A stretch of 64,000 bases of DNA from Streptomonospora salina (GTDB lineage: Bacteria; Actinomycetota; Actinomycetes; Streptosporangiales; Streptosporangiaceae): NCBI RefSeq assembly GCF_014204715.1, contig NZ_JACHLY010000001.1, positions 2,139,001 to 2,203,000 of the forward strand, written 5' to 3'. The notes below the pieces were generated by a model that saw only the letters and a program-made list of their open reading frames with translations, searched no databases and was not told the origin of the DNA. The position numbers and the translations under genes were made by a program. Numbering within the stretch: position 1 is the first letter of the stretch; each line of letters opens with the position of its first letter. Shown here in pieces: positions 14,967-23,779 of this stretch.

Positions 14967-16852
14967 CTGGTGCGCTCCGCTCGGTGGGCGGCCATGCGGA
15001 TGGCGGCGTTGGCGGCGCCGTAGCCGGTGTAGCCGCCGGTGCGCTGCACCGCTTCGAAGAACAGCCGGTTGTCGAGCATCGGGGTGTAGAAGTGGAAGAA
15101 CTCCCCCGTGCCGGCGCGGTCGTAGAGGATCCCGTTCTCCCGCATCCGTTCGCGTACCGCCGGCGCCAGGTCGGTGCGGGCGGCGAGGTCCTCGTAGTAG
15201 TTGTCGGGGATGGTCAGCGGTGCGACACCGGCGGCACGCATGGCCTCGGCGGCGGCGAACACGTCGTCGCAGGCGAAGGCGATGTGCTGGGCTCCTCCCG
15301 CGGCGTCGGCCCGGCTTCCCCGGCCCAGCACCGAGACGTTGAGGGCGATGCGCAGTCCGCCGCCTGAGGACAGCGCCCGGCTGCGCACGAGCCCGTCGGG
15401 CGCCGCGACCTCCAGGCTGGCGTCGGGCTCCAGTCCGAGAACCGAGCGGTAGAACAGCGACGCCTCGTCGAACTGGTCGAAGGGCTGGAACAAGCCCACG
15501 TGGTCGATCGCGGTCACCGCCGTGTCCCCGCCCGGATGCGGGTCGCGCACGGCCGCCGCGGAGAAGTCGTCGAGCCACTCCCGGTCTCGGCCGTCGGCGC
15601 AGAAGAACACGGCGGTGCCGTCGGGGGCGGCCACCGCGTTCAGCCGCGATTCGGCCGGGTCGCGGCGGCGCGGCAGGGTCGGGGCGAGCAGCAGGTCGGC
15701 CCGCTGGGCGGCGCGGTCGGGATCGGCGACCTCCGCGCCCACAGCGGTGACGGCGGCGTCGCCGCTCCAGGTGTGGCCCAGGCGCGGGTCGGTGGAGCTG
15801 AGCAGGAGGCGGGCGTCGCCGCGGCTCCACAGCTGGACGGGTTTGGACCGGTGGTCGCTGGTGTGGGCGAACCCGAGCGCGCCCAGCACGGCGCGCACGC
15901 TCTCGGCCCCGGATCCCTCGGCCGCGACTTCGACGAATGCGAAGCCGGTGTCCGCGGGCGGGTCGGGCAGGCGGGTGAGGGAGGCCCGGGGCCGTGCGCC
16001 GTCGGCCCCGGGCTCCCCGGGTGCGCGCTCCGCCGCCCGCTCGCGGCCGAGCGCGTCCTCCAGCACCGACAGCGAACGCAGCGCGTCGGCGGCGGTGCGG
16101 TGGGGGTCGGAGGCGCGGAAGACGTCGTTGAAGACCTCCAGCGACAAGGGGCCGGTGTAGCCGGCTTCCAGCACGTGGCGGGTGAACGCGGTCAGGTCGA
16201 ATCCGCCCTGGCCCGGGAAGCACCGGTAGTGCCGGCTCCACTGCAGCAGGTCCATGGCCATGTAGGGGGCGTCGGCCAGCTGCAGGAAGAAGATCTTCTC
16301 GCCGGGGATCGCGCGGATCGCGGAGGGGTCGTCGCCCTTGGACAGGATGTGGAAGCTGTCCAAGCACACGCCCAGGGACGGGTGGTCGGCTTCGGAGACG
16401 ATGCGCCAGGCGTGGCGGTAGTCGTCCACGCGGCCTCCCCAGGCCAGCGCCTCGTAGGCGATGCGCACCCCGTAGGGCGAGGCGGCCTCGGCGAGGCGGT
16501 GCAGCTGCTCCGCCGCACGCGCGTCGTCGCCGAGGGCCGCCTGCGACGCGTTGGAGCACACGAGCATGGTGTCGGTGCCGAGTTCGAGCATCAGCGCGAA
16601 CTTGGCCTCGGCCCGGCGCAGGTTCCGTTCGAGCTGGGCGTCGCCGACCCCCTCGAAGTCGCGGAACGGCTGGTACAGGTCGATTCCCAGCCCGAGGTCC
16701 GCTGCCGTCGCGCGGACGTCGCGCGGTGGCAGCGGCGATGCGACGAGGTCGTTCTCGAAGATCTCGACCCCGTCGAACCCGGCCGCCGCTGCCGCCCGCA
16801 GCTTCTCCTCCAGCGTTCCGCTGAGGGATACCGTGGCGATACTGCGCCGCAT
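14963..16852 (-). CDS. qsuB: 3-dehydroshikimate dehydratase, TIM barrel plus VOC domain (QsuB/QuiC-like)
   Basis: A 629-residue bifunctional-looking enzyme. Residues about 1-275 are a xylose-isomerase-like TIM barrel (GFDGVEIFENDL; EALAWGGRVDDYRHAW; LGVCLDSFHILSKGD; LSLEVFNDVFR) with the acidic and histidine metal ligands of dehydroshikimate dehydratases that form protocatechuate. Residues about 310-600 are a 4-hydroxyphenylpyruvate-dioxygenase-like VOC domain with metal ligands in DHVGLFQPF, AQHIAFACDD and DNRLFFEAVQR. QsuB of Corynebacterium has the same architecture. It sits between dctP and qsuD in the catabolic operon. Protocatechuate would enter the beta-ketoadipate pathway, which is not in this window. 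Confidence 0.88.
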   Translation of the reverse strand: MRRSIATVSLSGTLEEKLRAAAAAGFDGVEIFENDLVASPLPPRDVRATAADLGLGIDLYQPFRDFEGVGDAQLERNLRRAEAKFALMLELGTDTMLVCSNASQAALGDDARAAEQLHRLAEAASPYGVRIAYEALAWGGRVDDYRHAWRIVSEADHPSLGVCLDSFHILSKGDDPSAIRAIPGEKIFFLQLADAPYMAMDLLQWSRHYRCFPGQGGFDLTAFTRHVLEAGYTGPLSLEVFNDVFRASDPHRTAADALRSLSVLEDALGRERAAERAPGEPGADGARPRASLTRLPDPPADTGFAFVEVAAEGSGAESVRAVLGALGFAHTSDHRSKPVQLWSRGDARLLLSSTDPRLGHTWSGDAAVTAVGAEVADPDRAAQRADLLLAPTLPRRRDPAESRLNAVAAPDGTAVFFCADGRDREWLDDFSAAAVRDPHPGGDTAVTAIDHVGLFQPFDQFDEASLFYRSVLGLEPDASLEVAAPDGLVRSRALSSGGGLRIALNVSVLGRGSRADAAGGAQHIAFACDDVFAAAEAMRAAGVAPLTIPDNYYEDLAARTDLAPAVRERMRENGILYDRAGTGEFFHFYTPMLDNRLFFEAVQRTGGYTGYGAANAAIRMAAHRAERTR

Positions 16853-16885
16853 GTGCGTTGCTCCGCTCCGTCGTCTCCGCCGGGC

Positions 16886-17884
16886 CTACTTCGCCTCTTG
16901 GAAGGCTTCGTAGAGCTCCAGCGACTTGCCGTCGAGGTTGTTCCCGAAGTACTCGCGGGCCTGGGTGCGGAACGCCTCGGTGTCGACGTCGTCGACGATC
17001 TCGACGGACCCCTCGGCCTTCCACTCGTCGACGATCTCGGCCTCGGCGTCCTCGATGCACGCGCGGTTCTCGGCGCGGGTCTCGCTGACGGCCTGCTGCA
17101 GGGCGTCCTGCTGCTCGCCGGAGAGCCCGTCCCAGGTCTCGCCGGAGACGACGATCATCTGCGACCCGATCTGGTGGCTGGTCCGGCTGACGTGCGACTG
17201 GACCTCGTCGAAGCTCTTGCTGGAGATCGTGGGGATGGGGTTCTCCTGTCCGTCGACGGTCCCCTGCTGCAGGGCCGTGTAGACCTCCTCGAACGCGACG
17301 GCGGTCGCGTCCGCCCCCAGCGCCTCGGCGTTCTGCAGGTAGATCGGGGAGTCGGGGAACCGCATCCGCAGGCCGTCGAGGTCGGCGGGCTCGCGGATGG
17401 GCTCGTTGGCGGTGAAGTGGCGGTCGCCGAAGTACCAGGCGTCCAGGATCTTGGCGCCGGTGGCGTCCTCGAAGTCCTGCTTGACGGTGTCGGAGGCGTC
17501 GGAGTCGAAGAAGCCGAACAGGTGGTCGGCGTCGTCGAAGGCGTAGGCGGCGTCGAACACGCCGATCGGCTCGTAGCTCGATCCCAGGGCGGCCGAGCCC
17601 TGCACGTCCATGTCGATGTCGCCGGACATCACCGAAGCGAAGGTTTCGGTGTTACCGCCCAGCTGGCTGTTGGGGAAGGTGTCGACGGTCATGCCGACAC
17701 CTGCCTCGTCGACCTTCTCGGCGACCAGGTCGATGCCGCAGCGGGTGTGCGGGTGGTCCTCGGTGTAGCTGTTGGAGAAGGTCAGGGTGACGGATCCGTC
17801 GTCGGATCCGCCCTCGCCGCCGCAGCCGGCGAGGGTCAGAGCGGCCACGGGCACTACGGCCGCCCAGCGAAGGGTGGTGCGCAT
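16886..17884 (-). CDS. dctP: TRAP transporter substrate-binding lipoprotein, DctP family
   Basis: A 332-residue binding protein with a lipobox LTLAGC (Cys21), so it is membrane-anchored outside the cell. The DctP fold is marked by FSNSYTEDHPHT, the ligand-arginine motif LDGLRMRFPDSP and the DGQENPIPTISSKSF segment. The surface is very acidic, as in salt-adapted actinomycetes. It lies downstream of dctQM and just upstream of qsuB. Uptake of shikimate, quinate or dehydroshikimate is therefore the natural inference. The order dctQ-dctM-dctP differs from the more usual P-Q-M. Confidence 0.9.
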   Translation of the reverse strand: MRTTLRWAAVVPVAALTLAGCGGEGGSDDGSVTLTFSNSYTEDHPHTRCGIDLVAEKVDEAGVGMTVDTFPNSQLGGNTETFASVMSGDIDMDVQGSAALGSSYEPIGVFDAAYAFDDADHLFGFFDSDASDTVKQDFEDATGAKILDAWYFGDRHFTANEPIREPADLDGLRMRFPDSPIYLQNAEALGADATAVAFEEVYTALQQGTVDGQENPIPTISSKSFDEVQSHVSRTSHQIGSQMIVVSGETWDGLSGEQQDALQQAVSETRAENRACIEDAEAEIVDEWKAEGSVEIVDDVDTEAFRTQAREYFGNNLDGKSLELYEAFQEAK

Positions 17885-17979
17885 CGAACGCCTCCTTAGG
17901 GGTTCCTGTGGGGGATGCCGCGTGGGAGCGGCGGTGGGGACGGGGTCACTGCGTCGGTTTCCGACCGGGGCAGGACCGG

Positions 17980-19254
17980 CTAGAGGTCGAGGAGCGTGGG
18001 TAGGAACAGCACGACGTCCGGTGCCACGGTCAGCAGCACGAGGACCGCGACGAGCGGGAGGAGGAACGGGGCGGTTCCCCGGAACACCTCCTGCATCGGC
18101 GTGCGGGTCGCCGAACCCAGCACGAACAGCACTCCCCCGATAGGCGGGGTGAGCAGGCCGATCATCAGGTTGACGATGGTGATGACGCCGAAGTGCACCG
18201 GGTCGACGCCGAACTGCATCGCCACCGGGAGCAGCACCGGCACCGTGATCACCAGCGCGGCGACCGGTTCCAGCACCGTGCCGATGAAGATCAGCGCGAC
18301 GTTGACCAGCAGCAGGAAGACCAGCTGGCTGTCGGTGAAACCGAGCAGGAACGACGCCAGGTCCTGGGGAACCTGCTCGCGGGCGAGGACCCAGCCGAGC
18401 AGGCCGGAAGCCGCCAGGATGACGGCGATGGAGGCCGCTGTGGTGGCGGTCTCCACCGCGATCGTCCGCAGCGTCCGCAGATTCAGGCTGCGGTAGCAGA
18501 TGCCGAGGACGAACACGTAGGCGGCGCCGACCGCGGCGGCCTCGGTGGGGGTGAACAGGCCGCTGAGGATGCCGCCGAGCAGCAGCACCGGGGCGCCCAG
18601 CGGGCCCAGGACCCGCAGGACCGCGCCGCGCACTTCGCCGGGCTCGGGCCGCCGCCCGGCCAGATGGTGCTGGCGGCGCCCCCAGAAGAAGACGGCCAGT
18701 GCGAGCCCGCCGGCGATCAGCAGCGCCGGGACGACGGCGGCGGCGAAGAGCGCCGCGGTGGACACTGCGGCCACGGACGCGTAGACGATCGCCGGGATGC
18801 TGGGCGGCATGACCGGGCCGATCAGGCTGGAGGCCGCCGAGAGTCCGATGGAGAAGCGCCGCGAGTAGCCGCGGCTCGTCATCGCCGGAACCGTCATCTT
18901 GCCCACGCCGGCGACATCGGCCAGGGCGCTGCCGCTCATCCAGGAGAAGCCCACGCTGACCCCGATGTTGACGTAGCCCAGTCCGGCACGGACCCGGCCG
19001 AACAGCACCTGGGCGAACGCGAAGATGCGGTCGGCGATTCCGGTGTGGTTGGCGGTCACACCCACCAGTACGAACAGCGGGACCGCCAGCAGCGGGAAGC
19101 TGTCGATCTCCTCTGCGGCGGTGCGCAGGCTCAGTCCGGTCGACTGGTCGGTGAGCGCCATGTAGGCCAGGCAGGGCCCGAGGATCGCGAAGGCGATGGG
19201 GACGCGCAGCACGAGCAGGGCCAGGATCGCGGCGACGACCACGGCGGCGTTCAT
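17980..19254 (-). CDS. dctM: TRAP transporter large permease, DctM
   Basis: A 424-residue integral membrane protein with about 12 hydrophobic segments. It shows DctM-family signatures: SFPLLAVPLFVLVG near residue 51, FSWMSGSALADVAGVGKM, GPVMPPSIPAIVYA, GLFTPTEAAAVGA and the C-terminal GLLTPPIGGVLFV. It forms the sodium-coupled translocation channel with DctQ. The ATG at 19252-19254 overlaps the dctQ stop, so the two are coupled. It is part of the quinate/shikimate operon. Confidence 0.92.
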   Translation of the reverse strand: MNAAVVVAAILALLVLRVPIAFAILGPCLAYMALTDQSTGLSLRTAAEEIDSFPLLAVPLFVLVGVTANHTGIADRIFAFAQVLFGRVRAGLGYVNIGVSVGFSWMSGSALADVAGVGKMTVPAMTSRGYSRRFSIGLSAASSLIGPVMPPSIPAIVYASVAAVSTAALFAAAVVPALLIAGGLALAVFFWGRRQHHLAGRRPEPGEVRGAVLRVLGPLGAPVLLLGGILSGLFTPTEAAAVGAAYVFVLGICYRSLNLRTLRTIAVETATTAASIAVILAASGLLGWVLAREQVPQDLASFLLGFTDSQLVFLLLVNVALIFIGTVLEPVAALVITVPVLLPVAMQFGVDPVHFGVITIVNLMIGLLTPPIGGVLFVLGSATRTPMQEVFRGTAPFLLPLVAVLVLLTVAPDVVLFLPTLLDL

Positions 19255-19808
19255 CGGTCGGCCTCCCCGGGGTCGGTGTTGCCGGGCAGTGCCGCGGCGG
19301 CGGGCGGGCCGGTGGCGACGGCGTTGGCCGCCGCGCGCAGCGCGGTCAGCGCCAGTCCGGCCATCGGAATCACGTAGACCCAGCTCATGGGAATCCCGAG
19401 GGCCGGGGTGGTCATCGGCGAACCGCCGAAGACCAGCTCGACGGCGTCGACGACGAAGCCGGCGCAGACGGCGGCCACCACGAGGTTGGCCAGAATCCAC
19501 ACGGTGCGCCGGATCCAGGCCTGCGGCGCGAAGTCGATCAGTTTCAGGGTGATGTGCTCGTCGCGGCCGAGCAGGTAGCCCGACAGCGAGAACGCGAGCC
19601 AGACCAGCCCGAGCCGGGCGAGCTCGCCGGTTCCCACCCATCCGGACACGGGCAGGTGGCGCTGGAGCGCCTGGGTCAGCATCAGCACGAAGATCAGGGC
19701 GAGGAACGCGATTCCCGCCGTCAGCTCCGCGGCCTCCAGCCACCGCACCGCCGCCGGACGGGACCGCGGGGGCGGCCCGTCGCCGGGGGGTTCGGGGGTG
19801 TCGGTCAT
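19251..19808 (-). CDS. dctQ: TRAP transporter small permease, DctQ
   Basis: A 185-residue four-TM protein matching DctQ: TAGIAFLALIFVLMLTQAL, WVGTGELARLGLVWLAF, GRDEHITLKLIDFA, and two further TM segments. The start is the ATG at 19806-19808, following a proline-rich cytosolic tail. It is the first gene of the transport/catabolic operon, directly downstream of the LacI-type operator at 19912-19937. Confidence 0.9.
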   Translation of the reverse strand: MTDTPEPPGDGPPPRSRPAAVRWLEAAELTAGIAFLALIFVLMLTQALQRHLPVSGWVGTGELARLGLVWLAFSLSGYLLGRDEHITLKLIDFAPQAWIRRTVWILANLVVAAVCAGFVVDAVELVFGGSPMTTPALGIPMSWVYVIPMAGLALTALRAAANAVATGPPAAAALPGNTDPGEADR

Positions 19809-19911
19809 CCGGGGCTCCAGTCGACGAAGGCAGCGATCAGTGCAGCTCACACCGGCGTTCCACCGGCCAGAAGCACGAATGGTGTGAACCTTAGGTTTCC
19901 GGAAGACGACG

Positions 19912-19937
19912 TGGCAAGCGATTGCCAAATGTTGCCA
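19912..19937. promoter_or_regulatory. LacI-family operator between dctQ and lacI-type gene
   Basis: TGGCAAGCGATTGCCA (19912-19927) is a near-perfect palindrome of LacI/PurR type, followed by another TTGCCA half-site at 19932-19937. It lies in the 152-bp divergent spacer, 24-49 bp before the LacI start. One repressor could control both directions. Confidence 0.6.
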
Positions 19938-19960
19938 ATATCGCGTAGAACGGCCGCATC

Positions 19961-20962
19961 ATGACTACGCCCAAGCGCACGACCGTCTACGACGTCGCCC
20001 GAGAAGCCGGAGTCGCCGCGTCGACGGTCTCCCGGGCTTTCAGCAACCCCCGCCGCGTCAACGCGGCCACACGCCGGCACGTGCTGGAGGTCGCCGACCG
20101 CCTGGGGTACCATCCCAACCCGCTGGCCACCGCGTTGCAGTCCGGACACACGGCCACGGTCGCGATGCTCGTGCCCGACATCGCCAACCCGCACTTCTTC
20201 GGCCCCATCCGCGGGGCCGAGCGCCGCGCGACGGCCGCCGACATCACCTTCATGCTCGGGTTCACCGAGGAGTCCGCAGATACCGAGCGCGACAAGATCG
20301 AGCGCCTGGCCCGCTCGGTGGACGGATTCGTGCTGGCCTCCAGCCGCATGCCCGACGGCACCACCGCCGAGCTCGCCCGCGACCACAACCTCGTCCTCAT
20401 CGACCGCCAGGTCGACGGGCTCCCCAGCGTCGTCGTCGACAACGCCGCCGGCAGCAGGCAGATCGTGGACCACCTCGCATCACTGGGCCACCGCTCGCTG
20501 GTCTACCTGTCCGGGCCGCACACCTCCTGGCTGGCGGGCGAGCGCTGGCGCGCCCTGAGCGCGGGCGCCGAGGAGCGGGGCATGGCCGCGACCCGCTTGG
20601 GCCCCTTCCCTCCGCAGGTGGCGGGCGGCGGCGCGGCCGCCGACGCGGCACTGGTCTCGGGCGCCACCGCCGTCGTCGCCCACAACGACCTGCTGGCGAT
20701 CGGCATCCTGCGGCGGCTGGCCGAACGCGGCGTGGCCGTACCTGAACGGATCAGCGTGGCCGGCTACGACGACATCTTCGGCGCCGACTTCTGCGTCCCC
20801 GCCCTGACGACGCTGGCCGGCCCCCAGGAGGAAGCCGGCCGCGCCGCTGTGGAGAACCTGCTGACCAAGGGTTCGGCCCGCCCCTCCGAGGCCGCGCCAC
20901 GACGGGTAGTCCTGCCCTCCCACCTGGTCATCCGCGACTCCACGGGCCCGGCACCGGGGTGA
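19961..20962 (+). CDS. LacI-family regulator of the quinate/shikimate operon
   Basis: A 333-residue LacI protein. Residues about 6-60 contain the HTH and hinge (TTVYDVAREAGVAASTVSRAF; LGYHPNPLATAL). The rest is a periplasmic-binding-protein-like effector domain (VAMLVPDIANPHFFGPI; VAHNDLLAIGILRRL; ISVAGYDDI). It is divergent from dctQMP-qsuBD with the palindrome between them. A compound of the shikimate/quinate pathway is the probable inducer; this rests on gene position only. Confidence 0.88.
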   Translation: MTTPKRTTVYDVAREAGVAASTVSRAFSNPRRVNAATRRHVLEVADRLGYHPNPLATALQSGHTATVAMLVPDIANPHFFGPIRGAERRATAADITFMLGFTEESADTERDKIERLARSVDGFVLASSRMPDGTTAELARDHNLVLIDRQVDGLPSVVVDNAAGSRQIVDHLASLGHRSLVYLSGPHTSWLAGERWRALSAGAEERGMAATRLGPFPPQVAGGGAAADAALVSGATAVVAHNDLLAIGILRRLAERGVAVPERISVAGYDDIFGADFCVPALTTLAGPQEEAGRAAVENLLTKGSARPSEAAPRRVVLPSHLVIRDSTGPAPG

Positions 20963-21271
20963 GCGCCGCCGCACACCCCATCAGCGGCGTATGCGGGAGC
21001 GCCGGCCGGATCGCGCGCCCCTCCACCCTGCGCCGTCTCGACCCTCACGGGATAGTAGAGTCGGCTCCGCCGAGGCGGCGGTGCCGCTTCCATACCACTC
21101 CACCGCCGCCTCCCGCCGCGGCGGCCCGGGCGGTCCGCACTCCGGACACCCGGTCGCCGCGGCCCGCGCCCACCGGCCCGAAGCCGCCGCGGCGACCGCT
21201 AATCTCGACGACGAGTGAGTCCGGCTCGCCGTTTCTCACGTGAGGGTAGGGTCAAGGCAGGAGGTGCGTCG
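20963..21271. other. Intergenic stretch without a recognisable gene
   Basis: These 309 bp lie between the LacI stop and the MerR start on the same strand. The segment is extremely GC-rich, with short complementary GCC/GGC runs that could fold into a terminator for the LacI gene. I could not single out one stem. No coding signal was recognised. Confidence 0.45.
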
Positions 21272-21706
21272 ATGGGCGCCGGACACATGCAGATCGGCGA
21301 GATCGCCCAACGCACGGGCCTGTCGCTGCGGACCATCCGCTACTACGGCGAGATCGGGCTCGTCGAGCCCTCGGCCCGCTCCCGCGGCGGGTTCCGGCTC
21401 TACACCGAGGCCGATCTCGACCGGCTGCTGCTGATCAAGCGGATGAAACCCCTCGACTTCAGCCTGGAGGACACGCGCGACCTGCTGCAGATCCTGGACC
21501 GGCTGGCCGAGCCCGGCGTGGACGAGGACCGGCGGGCCGAGCTGGCCCACCGGCTCGACGAGTTCGAGCGGGCCGCCGAACAGCGCTGCCGCGACCTGCG
21601 CGATCAGCTCGCGATGGCCGAGGAGTTCGCCCAGCGGCTGACAGACCAGCGCAAAACGCACCTCGAAGCGACCGGCGATCAGGTGAGGAAACAGCAGCAG
21701 CGGTGA
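21272..21706 (+). CDS. MerR-family transcriptional regulator
   Basis: A 144-residue MerR regulator. The N-terminal winged helix reads MQIGEIAQRTGLSLRTIRYY, then FRLYTEADLDRLLLIKRMK. A long dimerisation helix follows (residues about 75-135). There is no C-terminal cysteine metal site or drug-binding domain, so the signal is unclear. The ATG at 21272 has a GGAGG site; a start five codons later would also keep the HTH. Its stop overlaps the GTG of prfC (GTGA), an unusual pairing that suggests release factor 3 is under this regulator. Confidence 0.85.
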   Translation: MGAGHMQIGEIAQRTGLSLRTIRYYGEIGLVEPSARSRGGFRLYTEADLDRLLLIKRMKPLDFSLEDTRDLLQILDRLAEPGVDEDRRAELAHRLDEFERAAEQRCRDLRDQLAMAEEFAQRLTDQRKTHLEATGDQVRKQQQR

Positions 21707-23331
21707 GTACGACGGCCGAAGAGACCCACAGCAAGCCCGCCCGCGAGGTCGCGGACGAGGCAGCCCGGCGGCGCACCTTCGCGGTGATCTCCCACCCCGA
21801 CGCGGGCAAGTCCACACTGACCGAGGCGCTGGCGCTGCACGCCGCCGCCATCACCTCGGCCGGCGCCGTGCACGGCAAGGGCGACCGCCGCGGCGTGACC
21901 TCCGACTGGATGGACATGGAGCAGGCCCGCGGCATCTCCATCACGTCCGCGGCGCTGCGCATCGACTACGGCGACACCGTGCTCAACCTGCTCGACACAC
22001 CCGGCCACGCCGACTTCTCCGAGGACACCTACCGGGTGCTGTCGGCGGTGGACTGCGCGATCATGCTGCTGGACTCGGCCAAGGGCCTGGAACCCCAGAC
22101 CCTGAAACTGTTCGACGTCTGCCGCGCCCGCAACATGCCGGTCATCACCTTCGTCAACAAGTGGGACCGGCCCGGCCGCGAACCGCTGGAGCTACTGGAC
22201 GAGATCGAGCAGCGCATCGGGCTGCGGCCTACCCCGCTGAACTGGCCGGTGGGTATCGCCGGCGACTTCCGCGGCCTCATCGACCGCGCCGACGGCTCCT
22301 ACACCAAGCTCACCCGCACCCCCGGCGGCGCCACCCGCGCCGTCGAGGAGCGGCTGACCCCGGAGCAGGCCGCCGAGACCGAAGGCGAGACCTGGGTCCA
22401 GGCCACCGAGGAGATGGAACTGCTCGGCGAGATCGGCGCGCACATCGACGAAGAGTCGTTCATGGCCGGTCAGTCCTCGCCGGTGCTGTTCGGCGCCGCG
22501 CTGCCCAACTTCGGTATCTCCCAGCTGCTGGACACCCTGGTGAAGCTGGCTCCGCCGCCCCCTGCGCCGGTCGACGCCCGGGGCGAGCGCCGGCCGATCG
22601 ACGCGCCGTTCTCCGGCCAGGTGTTCAAGATGCAGGCCAACATGGACAAGGCCCACCGCGACCGCATGGCGTTCGTGCGCATCGCCTCGGGCCGGTTCGA
22701 GCGCGGCATGGTGCTGACCCACGCCAGGACCGGAAAGCCCTTCGCCACCAAGTACACCCAGGCGGTGTTCGGCAGCGAGCGCTCCACCGTCGAAACGGCC
22801 TACCCCGGCGACGTGATCGCGCTGGTCAACGCCGCCGCGCTGAGTGTCGGCGACACCCTCTACGCCAGCCCCAAGGTCGAGTTCGCCCCGATCCCGAGCT
22901 TCGCTCCGGAACACTTCGCCGTGTGCCGCGCCAAGGACTCGGGCCGCTACAAGCAGTTCCAGCGCGGCATGGCCCAGCTGGACGCCGAGGGCGTGGTGCA
23001 GGTACTGACCTCCGACGTCCGCGGCGAGCAGGCACCGGTGCTGGCGGCCGTGGGTCCGCTGCAGTTCGACGTGGTCGCCCACCGCATGGCCGAGGAGTTC
23101 AACGCCACCGTCGAGCTCGCGCACCTGGACTACACGCTGGCGCGGCGCACCGACGCCGCCTCGGCTCCGGCCGCCCACGCGCTGTCGGGGGCGGAGGTCC
23201 TCAAGCGCCGGGCCGACGGCGAGCTGCTGGTGCTGGTGCACAACAAGTACCGGCTGCGGGTCATCGTGCGGGACAATCCCGGCCTCGTGCTGGAGCCGCT
23301 GCTGGCCGGGGGCGCCGACGACGACGCCTGA
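21703..23331 (+). CDS. prfC: Peptide chain release factor 3
   Basis: A 542-residue translational GTPase, close to the usual 530 residues for RF3, which recycles RF1/RF2 from the ribosome. The G motifs are complete: SHPDAGKST, switch I RGISITSAAL, DTPGHADFS and NKWD. Domains II-III include MDKAHRDRMAFVRIASGRFERGM and the C-terminal GPLQFDVVAHRMAEEF typical of RF3 rather than EF-G. The GTG start is coupled to the MerR stop. Confidence 0.95.
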   Translation: MSTTAEETHSKPAREVADEAARRRTFAVISHPDAGKSTLTEALALHAAAITSAGAVHGKGDRRGVTSDWMDMEQARGISITSAALRIDYGDTVLNLLDTPGHADFSEDTYRVLSAVDCAIMLLDSAKGLEPQTLKLFDVCRARNMPVITFVNKWDRPGREPLELLDEIEQRIGLRPTPLNWPVGIAGDFRGLIDRADGSYTKLTRTPGGATRAVEERLTPEQAAETEGETWVQATEEMELLGEIGAHIDEESFMAGQSSPVLFGAALPNFGISQLLDTLVKLAPPPPAPVDARGERRPIDAPFSGQVFKMQANMDKAHRDRMAFVRIASGRFERGMVLTHARTGKPFATKYTQAVFGSERSTVETAYPGDVIALVNAAALSVGDTLYASPKVEFAPIPSFAPEHFAVCRAKDSGRYKQFQRGMAQLDAEGVVQVLTSDVRGEQAPVLAAVGPLQFDVVAHRMAEEFNATVELAHLDYTLARRTDAASAPAAHALSGAEVLKRRADGELLVLVHNKYRLRVIVRDNPGLVLEPLLAGGADDDA

Positions 23332-23339
23332 TCCGGGAG

Positions 23340-23383
23340 GTACCCGGCCCCCGGGGGCCCCGCGAACCCCGCTGACCGGGTAC
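23340..23383 (+). terminator. Stem-loop after prfC
   Basis: GTACCCGG (23340-23347) pairs with CCGGGTAC (23376-23383). The interior holds the palindrome GGCCCCCGGGGGCC (23346-23359), which could form a competing stem. It lies 8 bp past the prfC stop; there is no U-tract. Confidence 0.5.
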
Positions 23384-23390
23384 GCAACAC

Positions 23391-23427
23391 GAATCCGTGG
23401 ATTCAGCGTTTTCGGGATTCAAAATTC
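23391..23427. promoter_or_regulatory. ArsR/SmtB operator in front of the metal-transport pair
   Basis: The 14-bp dyad GAATCCGTGGATTC (23391-23404) is followed by a second imperfect dyad, GGGATTCAAAATTCCC, ending near 23429. Both lie within 55 bp of the ArsR start in AT-richer DNA. The pattern fits autorepression by the ArsR protein encoded next. Confidence 0.5.
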
Positions 23428-23443
23428 CCTGTATCGTTGAGGC

Positions 23444-23779
23444 ATGCTGAGCATCGCCACGGACATCGACGCACTGTCCCGGTTCGGACGCGCCCTCGCC
23501 GACCCCATCCGCTGCCGGATCCTCCTGCTGCTGCGCGAGGCACCCGCCCACCCGGCCGACCTCGCCGACTCCCTCGACATCAGCCGCACCCGGCTGTCCA
23601 ACCACCTGGCCTGCCTGCGCGACTGCGGGCTGGTCGTAGCCGTACCGGTCGGGCGGCGAGTGCGCTACGAACTCGCCGACTCCCGCCTCGGCCACGCGGT
23701 GGACGACCTGCGTTCGGCGGTACTGGCGGTGGAGACCGACAAGACCTGCCTGGACTCCGACGAAGAAGAGTGCTGCTGA
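23444..23779 (+). CDS. ArsR/SmtB-family metal sensor
   Basis: A 111-residue winged-helix regulator (ADPIRCRILLLLREAPAHPADLADSL; ISRTRLSNHLACLRDCGLV) with metal-binding candidates: Cys in CRILL, the CLRDC pair in the recognition-helix region, and a C-terminal DEEECC. The cysteine pattern is reminiscent of CmtR-type Cd/Pb sensors. Its stop overlaps the CDF transporter start (TGATG). It probably represses itself and the transporter through the dyads upstream. Confidence 0.85.
   Translation: MLSIATDIDALSRFGRALADPIRCRILLLLREAPAHPADLADSLDISRTRLSNHLACLRDCGLVVAVPVGRRVRYELADSRLGHAVDDLRSAVLAVETDKTCLDSDEEECC

Noticed and set aside
14022-17060. A single 1012-codon minus frame covering qsuD and part of qsuB
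   Set aside because: Only its 3' third (from the GTG at 14966) encodes the dehydrogenase; upstream it is out of frame with qsuB.
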